64,000 nucleotides of DNA, from contig NZ_JAGIKV010000019.1 in NCBI RefSeq assembly GCF_017874615.1, positions 86,360 to 150,359 on the forward strand, in the 5' to 3' direction. The notes beneath the pieces were generated by a model. That model was not told the origin of the DNA. It searched no databases and worked only from the letters and a program-made list of their open reading frames with translations. The DNA is from Paenibacillus xylanexedens (lineage in GTDB: Bacteria > Bacillota > Bacilli > Paenibacillales > Paenibacillaceae). Position 1 is the first letter of the stretch; each line of letters begins with the position of its first letter. The position numbers and the translations under genes are program-made. Positions 35,780 to 44,175 of the stretch are shown one piece after another.

Positions 35780-36283
35780 TTGAGTTCAGAAGTGAATAAC
35801 GGCCAGTCTTCGGGTGGCAAACTGACCCATTTTAATGAACAGGGGCGGGCCCGGATGGTTGATATTTCAGGTAAGGAAATTACCGTACGTACGGCTGTGG
35901 CCGTAACGAAAGTGACGATGAATCCAGATACACTGGAAGCGATTCGGGAGGGCCGAATCGGCAAAGGTGATGTGCTGGCTGTGGCTCAGATTGCCGGGAT
36001 TCAAGGCGCGAAGAAAACGTCGGACTGGATTCCGATGTGCCATCCGCTGGCACTGACGGGTGTGGATATTCGTTTTCATGATAACGGAGTGGATGAATTA
36101 CACATTGAAGTTACTGTCAAAACCGAAGGCAAAACGGGTGTTGAGATGGAGGCACTCACGGCGGCTTCGGCTGCGGCACTGACGGTCTATGACATGTGCA
36201 AGGCCATGCAAAAAGATATGATTATCGGTCCAACCATGCTTAATTCCAAGAGTGGTGGCAAAAACGGTGATTACAGCCGATAG
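35780..36283 (+). CDS. moaC: Cyclic pyranopterin monophosphate synthase MoaC
   Basis: 167 residues. LTHFNEQGRARMVDISGK opens the protein; IPMCHPLALTGVDI and TVKTEGKTGVEMEALTA carry the conserved His, Lys and Glu of the active site. It makes cPMP in molybdenum cofactor synthesis. The start is probably TTG 35780, 15 nt after the preceding stop. No moaA is in the window. Confidence 0.93.
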   Translation: MSSEVNNGQSSGGKLTHFNEQGRARMVDISGKEITVRTAVAVTKVTMNPDTLEAIREGRIGKGDVLAVAQIAGIQGAKKTSDWIPMCHPLALTGVDIRFHDNGVDELHIEVTVKTEGKTGVEMEALTAASAAALTVYDMCKAMQKDMIIGPTMLNSKSGGKNGDYSR

Positions 36284-36320
36284 GCAATATTTATTTTCAT
36301 AGAGGAGAAGGGTGATCTTT

Positions 36321-36806
36321 ATGGTGTGGAGAACAGCAATCCTGACAGCCAGTGACAAAGGAGCCCGCGGGGAACGTGAGGATACGAGTGCACAAGTCAT
36401 TCGGGAGCTGGTGGAAGAAGAGCTGGGTGGTCAAATCGTGGAGTACCGTATCGTTCCGGATGAACCCGATGAGATTATTGCGGCTTTGATTGAGATGACG
36501 GATTATTTTCACGCCGATCTGGTGCTGACTACCGGTGGCACGGAGCTGGCCATTCGTGATATTACTCCGGAAGCAACCCGGCGCGTAATTGAGCGGGAAG
36601 TTCCCGGGATGGCAGAGGCCATGCGGTACAGTGTAATGAGCAAAAACCGTTCTGCAATGCTGTTCCGTGGGGTATGTGGCATTCGTGGACGCACGCTGAT
36701 TGTTAATCTGCCAGGTACACCGAAGGGTGTGCATGAACATCTGGCTGCCATTATGGATCAGCTTCCGGAAGCGCTGCTGATGGTTACGGGTCAGTTCAAG
36801 CAATAA
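36321..36806 (+). CDS. MogA/MoaB family molybdenum cofactor protein
   Basis: About 161 residues. ILTASDKGARGEREDTSAQ, LVLTTGGTELAIRDITPEAT and NLPGTPKGVHEHL are the MoCF-binding motifs of MoaB/MogA, which adenylate molybdopterin. ATG 36321 has AAGGGTG 6 nt upstream; GTG 36312 is an alternative. It follows moaC by 37 nt, so the two are most likely cotranscribed. Confidence 0.92.
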   Translation: MVWRTAILTASDKGARGEREDTSAQVIRELVEEELGGQIVEYRIVPDEPDEIIAALIEMTDYFHADLVLTTGGTELAIRDITPEATRRVIEREVPGMAEAMRYSVMSKNRSAMLFRGVCGIRGRTLIVNLPGTPKGVHEHLAAIMDQLPEALLMVTGQFKQ

Positions 36807-37015
36807 TCGAGCACGGACTCTGGGGCAAGATATCCGATTAGCCATGAACCGGTGTTAGATTGTTCTAGTGACATCTCTTATTTGTGAATTTTGCGGGTTA
36901 TGTAAGTGGTTACATCTATGGTATGATGGGCTTAAATTAAGAACGCAGCAGAGACATCTATGAACATCTGGCCGAGTATGCGCATCTTCGAAGCTTGAGA
37001 CGAGGAGGATTATCA

Positions 37016-37264
37016 ATGTTAAGTTCCATTGGACCAACGGGTTTTATTTTGCTGGCCGTGATTGCATTGTTGTTGTTTGGACCCAACAAACTTCCGGAAC
37101 TGGGACGTGCAGTTGGGCGTACCTTCCGTGAATTCAAAGAGGGCGCTCGCGAGATTATCTCTGAGGATGACTCGTCCAATCGTAAAGAGCAGGAGAAGGC
37201 GAAACCGCTGGCGGCTGAGAGCACACCTGCAGACAAGCCTGCTGATAAACGCCTGCCGGAATAA
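37016..37264 (+). CDS. tatA: Sec-independent translocase TatA
   Basis: 82 residues. One N-terminal membrane helix (residues 7-23) is followed by the FGPNKLPELGRAVG hinge and amphipathic helix, then a charged tail rich in Lys, Glu and Ala. It forms the protein-conducting part of the twin-arginine system with TatC. ATG 37016 follows GAGGAGG. tatC follows 78 nt later, with a terminator-like hairpin in between. Confidence 0.93.
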   Translation: MLSSIGPTGFILLAVIALLLFGPNKLPELGRAVGRTFREFKEGAREIISEDDSSNRKEQEKAKPLAAESTPADKPADKRLPE

Positions 37265-37288
37265 TCTTGACGGCAATGAAAGAGAAAT

Positions 37289-37310
37289 CCCTTCCTGCCG
37301 GAAGGGTTTT
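37289..37310 (+). terminator. Terminator-like hairpin between tatA and tatC
   Basis: CCCTTCC (37289-37295), TGCC loop, GGAAGGG (37300-37306), then only four T. It lies 24 nt after tatA and 33 nt before tatC. Probably partial. Confidence 0.65.
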
Positions 37311-37342
37311 GTATTTTAAGCTGGCAATAATGGGGGGCAGGC

Positions 37343-38125
37343 ATGACGCAGCAAATGGAAGAAATGTCGATTACGGAACATCTGAGCGAGCTGCGCAAGC
37401 GGCTGATCTACGTATTAATTATTTTTGTGCTGGGACTGATTGCAGGATTTTTTGTGGCGGACCCGGTATACCAATATCTGACGAAGGCAGAGTCGGCCAA
37501 AGGTTTTGTATTACATGCCTTCTCGTTCTGGGACGGGATTGGCATCTACATGAAGATTGCCGGTTTGTTTTCACTTATTATTACGCTGCCGTTTACGGTG
37601 TATCAGATCTGGAAGTTTGTTAGTCCAGGGCTAAAGCCGCGCGAGCGAAAAGCAACGCTAAAGTATGTGCCCTATGTATTTCTGTTATTTCTGACGGGTA
37701 TGGCTTTCTCGTATTATGTTATTTTTCCGATGGCACTTGCCTTCACAACAGCGATAACGGAGAAAATGGGGCTTGTGGAGACCTACGGGATGAAACAGTA
37801 TTTCAGCTTCCTGTTTGGCATTGTGTTGCCTGTGTCCCTGTTATTTGAACTTCCTTTACTTATTATGTTTCTGACAGGACTGCGGATTCTGAATCCAATT
37901 CGTCTTCGCAAAATGCGCAGAGTAGCTTATTTTGTGCTGATCTTCATTGCAGTGGTCATTACACCTCCAGACTTTATTTCCGATCTGCTGGTGATGATTC
38001 CTTTGCTCCTGTTATATGAAATCAGTGTGTTATTATCCGCAATCGTATATCGCAAGCAGCTTGCAGCCGATGAAGAGATCGAATCCCGCTATGTTCGTGC
38101 CGAGGATAAGAAACATGTGGGCTGA
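37343..38125 (+). CDS. tatC: Sec-independent translocase TatC
   Basis: 260 residues with six membrane helices. The N-terminal EHLSELRKRLIYVL motif and FVSPGLKPRERK loop with the conserved Glu/Arg are the twin-arginine recognition surface; PPDFISD marks the last loop. It forms the receptor of the Tat pathway with TatA. Start at ATG 37343 after GGGGGGCAGG. The charged tail (YVRAEDKKH) is cytoplasmic. Confidence 0.94.
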   Translation: MTQQMEEMSITEHLSELRKRLIYVLIIFVLGLIAGFFVADPVYQYLTKAESAKGFVLHAFSFWDGIGIYMKIAGLFSLIITLPFTVYQIWKFVSPGLKPRERKATLKYVPYVFLLFLTGMAFSYYVIFPMALAFTTAITEKMGLVETYGMKQYFSFLFGIVLPVSLLFELPLLIMFLTGLRILNPIRLRKMRRVAYFVLIFIAVVITPPDFISDLLVMIPLLLLYEISVLLSAIVYRKQLAADEEIESRYVRAEDKKHVG

Positions 38126-38525
38126 ATGAGGATAGGCTGTAATGTGCCCGGAAAAGACGGTATGTTCTTATCCGGGCTATTTCTGTAGACTGCCGACCAC
38201 CACGACAGGACAAGCAGGCATATTATGTTCAACAATGGATACAATGGGGAAGGGACTGTCTGCTAACGTTGCAGAAGGGCTAAACAATTTCGTAGAATAA
38301 GATTAGTGAATTGCAACATAGAACCAGGCGCAGCGGGTGTAATTTGGCTATGTTTGTGTAAATTCAACGTAAATTCTCGCAGGAATTCGTCGAAAGGACT
38401 TGAAATCATGCTTCAAGTTGAGTATCATAAAGTTGGTTGTTAGCACTGAACACTGTCGAGTGCTAATACATATGGCTACAACCTACAATGTAACGTTATA
38501 TAATTTCAAAAGGAGGCTATTTTTC
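38126..38525 (+). promoter_or_regulatory. groE control region
   Basis: 400 nt without a gene. A weak hairpin (38146-38177, GCCCGGA and TCCGGGC arms) may end tatC transcription. TTGAAA (38400-38405), 17-nt spacer and TATCAT (38423-38428) form a sigma-A promoter, followed by the CIRCE element. AAAAGGAGG at about 38508 serves groES. Confidence 0.8.
38440..38466. promoter_or_regulatory. CIRCE operator (HrcA binding site)
   Basis: TTAGCACTG-N9-GAGTGCTAA, one mismatch from the TTAGCACTC-N9-GAGTGCTAA consensus, 11 nt after the -10. HrcA repression with release on heat stress is expected. Confidence 0.95.
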
Positions 38526-38807
38526 ATGATCAGACCTTTAGGTGAACGCGTATTGGTAGAACCACTGGAGCAAGAACAAACAACTTCTTTCGGGATCGTA
38601 CTCCCGGACTCCGCCAAAGAAAAACCGCAAGAGGGTAGAATCATTGCAGTTGGTGCTGGAGTATTGAAAGACGGCGTACGTGTAGCTCTGGAAGTGAAAG
38701 AAGGAGATCGCGTTATTTTCTCCAAATATGCCGGTACAGAAATCAAATTCGAAGGTAAAGAATATTTGATTATGAAAGAGAGCGATATTCACGCGATTCT
38801 CGACTAA
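38526..38807 (+). CDS. groES: Co-chaperonin GroES
   Basis: 93 residues. MIRPLGERVLVEPLEQEQTT opens the protein, followed by the mobile loop (TSFGIVLPDSAKEKPQEG region, residues 18-35) and the beta barrel ending in LIMKESDIHAIL. It caps GroEL. ATG 38526 follows AAAAGGAGG; the frame upstream runs through CIRCE and is not coding. It is controlled by CIRCE and followed by groEL after 73 nt. Confidence 0.96.
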   Translation: MIRPLGERVLVEPLEQEQTTSFGIVLPDSAKEKPQEGRIIAVGAGVLKDGVRVALEVKEGDRVIFSKYAGTEIKFEGKEYLIMKESDIHAILD

Positions 38808-38880
38808 TTCAAATTTAATCGGATAACCGAACCATATAGCACTACCATTTTCCAACAAAAACTAGGGAGGTTTTCTTAAC

Positions 38881-40515
38881 ATGGCTAAAGACATTAAATT
38901 CAGTGAAGACGCTCGTCGCTCCATGCTTCGTGGTGTGGACGCATTGGCTAATGCAGTAAAAGTAACACTCGGTCCTAAAGGCCGCAACGTGGTTCTGGAG
39001 AAAAAATTCGGAAGCCCACTCATCACTAACGATGGTGTAACCATTGCTAAAGAAATCGAACTGGAAGATGCATTCGAGAACATGGGTGCACAACTGGTTA
39101 AAGAAGTAGCAACGAAAACCAACGATGTTGCCGGTGACGGTACTACAACAGCAACTGTATTGGCGCAAGCGCTGATCACAGAAGGTCTGAAAAACGTAAC
39201 TGCAGGCGCTAGCCCAATCGGTATCCGTAAAGGGATCGACAAAGCGGTTAAAGCTGCGGTTGCTGAATTGCAATCCATCTCCAAACCAATCGATTCCAAA
39301 CAATCCATTGCACAAGTTGCAGCAATCTCTGCAGCTGACGAAGAAGTAGGCGAACTGATCGCTGAAGCTATGGAAAAAGTAGGTAAAGATGGCGTAATCA
39401 CAGTAGAAGAATCCAAAGGATTCGCTACAGAGCTTGAAGTGGTTGAAGGTATGCAATTCGACCGTGGATACATCTCTCCTTACATGATCACTGATACGGA
39501 CAAAATGGAAGCTGTTTTGGACAATCCGTACATCTTGATCACAGACAAAAAAATCTCCAGCACGCAAGACATCTTGCCATTGCTTGAGAAAATCGTTCAA
39601 CAAGGCAAACCGCTGGTATTGATCGCTGAAGATATCGAAGGCGAAGCACTGGCTATGCTGGTTGTGAACAAATTGCGTGGTACATTCAATGCTGTAGCTG
39701 TTAAAGCTCCAGGATTCGGTGACCGTCGTAAAGCAATGCTGCAAGACATCGCTGCCCTCACTGGTGGCCAATTGATCACGGAAGAACTGGGTCTGGACCT
39801 GAAATCCGCTGTTGTGGAACAACTGGGTACAGCTCGTCAAATTCGCGTAACAAAAGAAAACACAATCATCGTTGACGGTGCTGGTAACAAATCCGATATC
39901 GATGCACGTGTTAGCCAAATCCGTACACAATTGGAAGAAACAACTTCCGAGTTCGACAAAGAGAAACTGCAAGAGCGTCTGGCTAAATTGTCCGGCGGTG
40001 TAGCAGTAATCAAAGTTGGTGCGGCTACTGAAACAGAATTGAAAGAACGCAAACTTCGCATCGAAGATGCCCTGAACGCAACTCGCGCTGCGGTTGAAGA
40101 AGGTATCGTATCCGGTGGTGGTACAGCGCTCATGAACGTATATAGCGCGGTTGCGGCTGTAGCTCTGTCCGGTGACGAACAAACAGGCGTAAACATCGTC
40201 CTGCGTGCTCTGGAAGCACCAATCCGCACAATCGCAGCTAACGCTGGCGAAGAAGGTTCCGTAATCGTGGAACGTCTGAAAAAAGAACAAACTGGCGTAG
40301 GCTTCAACGCTGCAACTGGCGAGTGGGTTAACATGATCGAAGCTGGTATCGTTGACCCTGCGAAAGTAACTCGTTATGCATTGCAAAACGCTGCTTCTGT
40401 AGCGGCAATGTTCTTGACTACTGAAGCAGTTATCGCTGACAAACCAGAACCAGCAGGTGCTGGTGGCGGAATGCCTGACATGGGCGGTATGGGTGGAATG
40501 GGCGGCATGATGTAA
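38881..40515 (+). CDS. groEL: Chaperonin GroEL
   Basis: 544 residues, standard length. It contains LGPKGRNVVLEKKFG, GDGTTTATVLA (ATP binding), and ends with the Gly-Met repeat tail GGMPDMGGMGGMGGMM. It forms the double-ring folding chamber with GroES. RBS AGGGAGG precedes ATG 38881. Codon use is strongly biased (frequent GTA, AAA, CTG, CGT), as expected for a highly expressed gene. Confidence 0.98.
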   Translation: MAKDIKFSEDARRSMLRGVDALANAVKVTLGPKGRNVVLEKKFGSPLITNDGVTIAKEIELEDAFENMGAQLVKEVATKTNDVAGDGTTTATVLAQALITEGLKNVTAGASPIGIRKGIDKAVKAAVAELQSISKPIDSKQSIAQVAAISAADEEVGELIAEAMEKVGKDGVITVEESKGFATELEVVEGMQFDRGYISPYMITDTDKMEAVLDNPYILITDKKISSTQDILPLLEKIVQQGKPLVLIAEDIEGEALAMLVVNKLRGTFNAVAVKAPGFGDRRKAMLQDIAALTGGQLITEELGLDLKSAVVEQLGTARQIRVTKENTIIVDGAGNKSDIDARVSQIRTQLEETTSEFDKEKLQERLAKLSGGVAVIKVGAATETELKERKLRIEDALNATRAAVEEGIVSGGGTALMNVYSAVAAVALSGDEQTGVNIVLRALEAPIRTIAANAGEEGSVIVERLKKEQTGVGFNAATGEWVNMIEAGIVDPAKVTRYALQNAASVAAMFLTTEAVIADKPEPAGAGGGMPDMGGMGGMGGMM

Positions 40516-40626
40516 TAAAGGTGTAAAAACCTTTAAAGCATCACGTGCCTGGCAGAGTGAATTCTCGTTACGATGTGACAAGAATTTGTGAAGCAGTCAC
40601 TGTTACAAATTATAAATAAACCAATG

Positions 40627-40660
40627 ACCACTTCTTAATATCTATTAAGGAGTGGTTTTT
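40627..40660 (+). terminator. Terminator after groEL
   Basis: ACCACTTCTTAATA pairs with TTAAGGAGTGGT (one G-T pair, one bulge) followed by T5. A shorter AAAGGT/ACCTTT hairpin lies at 40517-40535 just after the stop. Confidence 0.85.
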
Positions 40661-40718
40661 GTGTTATTGAGTATTTTATAATCAAAGTTAGTATCAAGAG
40701 ATATGGAGGGCATATATC

Positions 40719-41153
40719 ATGAAACATATTAGAAAGATGATAGTGGTTGGTTTAGTGTCTGCTGCTGTTATCATCTTAATCTATAATTTCACTTCCAATT
40801 CTGAAGGGAGATTAGCAAATGAACCTAGAAGTACTCCTTCAACTCCATTAACAGTAATCAATAAAGAGAATTTCGCAGGTACTACAAATACGCATCGGTT
40901 TGATATTCGGGCAGGATCTAGTTATATGAAAGTGAGTTTTAAAAACACGGGTTCGAAACACTTCACGTTCACGATCAATGAAGGATCTACTAGTGGAACC
41001 GCGATAACGTCTGGAAGTGTTCCAGCAGATGGAAAAGAGCATACATATTATAGTGACAAAGCATTGTCGACGGGTTCGTATTATGTAAGTACCTCTTCTG
41101 CGCAAGGAATGTCGGGCATATTGGATGTTTCTCTTGGAACTGATGTTAATTAA
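40719..41153 (+). CDS. Secreted or membrane-anchored hypothetical protein
   Basis: 144 residues. N-terminal hydrophobic helix (residues 8-25), then a Thr/Ser/Gly-rich beta-sandwich-like domain with no motif I recognise. It resembles small secreted domains that fold on their own. ATG 40719 follows GGAGGGC. It is monocistronic between groEL and a small membrane protein gene. Function unknown. Confidence 0.6.
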   Translation: MKHIRKMIVVGLVSAAVIILIYNFTSNSEGRLANEPRSTPSTPLTVINKENFAGTTNTHRFDIRAGSSYMKVSFKNTGSKHFTFTINEGSTSGTAITSGSVPADGKEHTYYSDKALSTGSYYVSTSSAQGMSGILDVSLGTDVN

Positions 41154-41279
41154 AGATTCGGTAATTCGCTCTAAATGTAGATTTGAAGCCCTGAGATTGA
41201 AACCTCGTTCCTATGATTTCATATGTACTGTGATATATTTACAGCTTATCAGTCAGCAACTATTTGAGGAGGAAATGAT

Positions 41280-41516
41280 TTGAGAAAGGGTACAAAATGG
41301 ATATTATGGATACTGGGCTTGATGCTCGCTGCAATATTTATCAACTTTTTTATGAATCTATATAGCTTTGCTTATGCACTGATTACTGTGCTTATACTTG
41401 CCTTTATGGGGTGGGGTTTCTTAGCGAAATTAAAGAACGACGTTCGTCAGCATGAAGATTACCATAGAAGAGAGCATCAGTATGCGAACGATGACATCGA
41501 TAGATACACCAGGTAG
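41280..41516 (+). CDS. Small membrane protein, hypothetical
   Basis: 78 residues from TTG 41280 behind GAGGAGGAAATGA. Two hydrophobic helices (residues 6-24 and 28-47) are followed by a charged His/Arg/Asp-rich cytoplasmic tail. No family recognised. A terminator follows at 41593. Confidence 0.6.
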   Translation: MRKGTKWILWILGLMLAAIFINFFMNLYSFAYALITVLILAFMGWGFLAKLKNDVRQHEDYHRREHQYANDDIDRYTR

Positions 41517-41592
41517 AATTCAACCAACCTATCATACTTAGCACGTAGCATACATGAGAAGATATAAGAAACTTGCACTGAAATGATTAAAA

Positions 41593-41615
41593 GGCTCCCG
41601 TGAGGGAGTCTTTTT
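41593..41615 (+). terminator. Terminator after the small membrane protein gene
   Basis: GGCTCCC and GGGAGTC around GTGA, followed by T5. Confidence 0.75.
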
Positions 41616-41743
41616 AATGGCTGATCTTGTAAAAGGAAGTAGTGATGTTTTCTTCTATTGCTAAACAGATAGTTGTTAAGTAAAATAAACACATGAATAA
41701 GTACTCATATATTAATATATAGACGATATTGGAGATGATACAT

Positions 41744-42787
41744 ATGTACGATGTATTGGTTATAGGAGCTGGGCAAGCAGGCTTGGCAGCAGGTTACTAT
41801 CTTCAACAGTCGGGGTTAACCTTTTTAATCGTTGATGCTGCCTCATCTATCGGGGAATCTTGGCGTAAACGGTACGATTCCTTGCGTCTTTTTACCCCAC
41901 GAATGTATGATGGGTTACCGGGAATGCCGCTTAGTGGAAATGAAAATAGCCTGCCAAGCAAAGATGAAATTGCAGATTATTTTGAAAACTATGCTAAACA
42001 AATGGAGCTTCCAATAAAGTTAAACTGTAAAATCTCCCGTCTCTCGAAGCAAGATGAGGTGTACTATGCTGAAACCAATGATGGAACGATTGAAGCGCGC
42101 AATATTATCGTTGCCACGGGGCCTTTCCAGACCAAAAATGTTCCTCATTTTGCGAAAGCATTATCCGAGCATGTGATTCAGCTTCACTCATCAGAATATA
42201 AAAATATCTCTCAATTTCTTCCTGGAACAACAGTAGTTGTAGGCGGAGGGAATTCAGGTGCCCAAATCGCCGTAGAGTTGACATCAGATGATAAACAAAC
42301 CGTATACATATCCATAGCTCGAAATATTACCTTTAGGCCTTTGCATATTATGAGACGAAGTATATTCTGGTATTTTGAAAAGATCGGAATATTACGTGCA
42401 AGTGCAGATCGTATGGTTGGAAAATGGTTGAGAAATCAGCCTGAGTACGTATATGGCTATGAGTTAAAAGAATTGATGACCCAGGGGAAAGTTAACCTGC
42501 GCCCACGTGCCATTAATGCAATAGATGACCGCATCCTATATGAGGATGGTAGTGAGACACGAATAGACAATATTATCTGGGCGACTGGGTTTAAGCGAAA
42601 TGATAGTTGGATCGATATCAATACTGCTTTTGATGCCCAAGGTGTAATTATACACGAGAGAGGCGTATCACCGGTTGCTGGATTGTACTTTGTAGGGCTA
42701 CCTTGGCAAACATCACGGGGTTCAGCACTGTTGGGATGGGTTAAATACGATGCTCAGAAAATCGTTAATCATATCATTCAAAGGTAA
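41744..42787 (+). CDS. Flavin-containing monooxygenase-like NAD(P)H oxidoreductase
   Basis: About 347 residues. The FAD-binding Rossmann motif VIGAGQAGLAAGY (residues 5-17) and the NADPH-binding motif VVGGGNSGAQIA (near residue 166) flank the ATGPF linker; WATGF occurs near residue 283. This layout is that of the CzcO/trkA-like flavoproteins. Members oxidise small organic or sulfur or nitrogen compounds, or reduce thiols; the substrate is unknown here. ATG 41744 has GGAG 9 nt upstream. No related pathway genes are adjacent. Confidence 0.82.
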   Translation: MYDVLVIGAGQAGLAAGYYLQQSGLTFLIVDAASSIGESWRKRYDSLRLFTPRMYDGLPGMPLSGNENSLPSKDEIADYFENYAKQMELPIKLNCKISRLSKQDEVYYAETNDGTIEARNIIVATGPFQTKNVPHFAKALSEHVIQLHSSEYKNISQFLPGTTVVVGGGNSGAQIAVELTSDDKQTVYISIARNITFRPLHIMRRSIFWYFEKIGILRASADRMVGKWLRNQPEYVYGYELKELMTQGKVNLRPRAINAIDDRILYEDGSETRIDNIIWATGFKRNDSWIDINTAFDAQGVIIHERGVSPVAGLYFVGLPWQTSRGSALLGWVKYDAQKIVNHIIQR

Positions 42788-42873
42788 GACACATTATACT
42801 AGGCAGGTGCTCGGGATGAGTAGAAAATATCATAACTCACATTTTTGGGTATATTCCTAAAAGGAGGGATTTT

Positions 42874-43221
42874 ATGAAAATATTTAAACTACCAATGATT
42901 CTATGCATTATAGTACTTTTATCTATTGTCTCAGCTTGTGGTGCGGATGATATAATACACGGAAAGAGCGATAACTGGGATGTTTCTCTACAGAGATCAA
43001 CAGGGAGCTATAGTATTACTTATATAGGTGATGAAAAGCGTATAAAAGATTTTGTGTTTGACCTTACTGGCAATAATATAGAACAACAGGGGAAAGCGCT
43101 GGAAGAACAGGAGGTCCCTTTCAGTATGTCGGGAACGGTTACTGAGGCGGAGAAAACGAAAGACCCGATTACCTTTAAAATGAGTTGGAACAATCAAAGC
43201 GAGACTGTAACTTTTGAGTAA
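42874..43221 (+). CDS. Small lipoprotein, hypothetical
   Basis: 115 residues. Type II signal peptide with lipobox IVSAC (Cys near residue 22), then a short beta-rich domain (QRSTGSYSITYIGDEKRI ... FDLTGNNIE). RBS AAAAGGAGG precedes ATG 42874. Its tail (PITFKMSWNNQSETVTFE) recurs as a pattern in small Firmicute lipoproteins, but I know no function. Confidence 0.7.
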   Translation: MKIFKLPMILCIIVLLSIVSACGADDIIHGKSDNWDVSLQRSTGSYSITYIGDEKRIKDFVFDLTGNNIEQQGKALEEQEVPFSMSGTVTEAEKTKDPITFKMSWNNQSETVTFE

Positions 43222-43294
43222 CTCTCGCATTCGGGAGGTGTTCATCGTTGGTTTGGTGGCAATTACTGAATCATTCTTAGTACATAACACACGT

Positions 43295-43324
43295 TAGGCC
43301 GTTCCTTCATGGAGTGGCCTTTTT
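43295..43324 (+). terminator. Terminator after the lipoprotein gene
   Basis: AGGCC and GGCCT outer arms with an inner TCC/GGA, followed by T5. Confidence 0.65.
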
Positions 43325-43337
43325 GCACAATCGCATC

Positions 43338-44024
43338 TTATCTCGCAACAGTTATTTCAAAAGTAGAGTGCTCAGAATCCTGAACGCTGAAGCGATATTC
43401 TAATCCGTTGCGAATAGTCGCTCCATCAAAATCAGACTGATTCACATCACGATCCAATAGACTGATATCCTGGATGACATCTTGTGCATCGTTATACGTG
43501 TACTCACTATTGGTTGTGAGAATGAGTGTGGCGATAGCAGTCAAAAAAATTCCACCTGTTGGTTTACGCGTATCACCAGTTCCGTACAACCTGACTTCCT
43601 GTATGCTCTCATCTGCATTCACTGCACCAACCAAACGCAACTCGTCATTGAATACATACTCGAAAGTGCCAGTGCCCTGCTCAGAAGACTCTTGTATATT
43701 CAAACGGGTAATACTCAAACCATTCAGTCGGTATTTGCCCACGGCGCCATTAAACTTATTTTTAAATTCATCGGCAGTCATATGGAGGCCAGAAAGTTTA
43801 ATCTGGGGTGAAGGGGTCTGATCTATTTCAGGCTGAGTAGAGTTCGAAGATAAAGTCAGCATGCCATACAAGCCTATTGAAGCAATCGCAAAACAGGCCG
43901 TTGTTAGAAAGATATATCTGATTGGCAACCTATTGCCTTTGCGAATAGATAAGATCATCCCAACAACAAATCCCAAGAAAGCGATCAAGCCAAGAATGAA
44001 GAGAGTGGTAAACAGATATTGCAA
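43338..44024 (-). CDS. Two-helix membrane protein, hypothetical
   Basis: About 228 residues. Two N-terminal hydrophobic helices (residues 3-25 and 36-56) are followed by an extracytoplasmic domain starting with a Pro/Ser linker, then TADEFKNKFNGAVGKYRLNG, as in small sensor-like domains. A third hydrophobic patch near residue 160 is in the domain. I chose TTG 44024 because GAGGTGAG lies 5 nt upstream; ATG 44081 has no ribosome site. Function unknown. Confidence 0.6.
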   Translation of the reverse strand: MQYLFTTLFILGLIAFLGFVVGMILSIRKGNRLPIRYIFLTTACFAIASIGLYGMLTLSSNSTQPEIDQTPSPQIKLSGLHMTADEFKNKFNGAVGKYRLNGLSITRLNIQESSEQGTGTFEYVFNDELRLVGAVNADESIQEVRLYGTGDTRKPTGGIFLTAIATLILTTNSEYTYNDAQDVIQDISLLDRDVNQSDFDGATIRNGLEYRFSVQDSEHSTFEITVAR

Positions 44025-44131
44025 AGTCTCACCTCGTAATAGAGTAATAGCTGGTACAAATCTTTCTTGCACCTCATTCATTATAATGTTCCGATGACAA
44101 AGTTCAAACTCCCACTATTCACTGCCCCAAC

Positions 44132-44167
44132 AAAAAAAGCACTGCGGGCATACTGCCAGCAGTGCTT
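44132..44167 (-). terminator. Terminator of lacZ
   Basis: On the minus strand AAGCACTGC pairs with GCAGTGCTT around a 13-nt loop and is followed by T7. Confidence 0.9.
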
Positions 44168-44175
44168 GCTTAGTG

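Noticed and set aside
38842..40581. A 579-codon open frame on the minus strand opposite groEL.
   Set aside because: It is antisense to a highly biased, conserved groEL; the product is full of Cys, Phe and Ser with no fold, and the frame is a by-product of codon bias.
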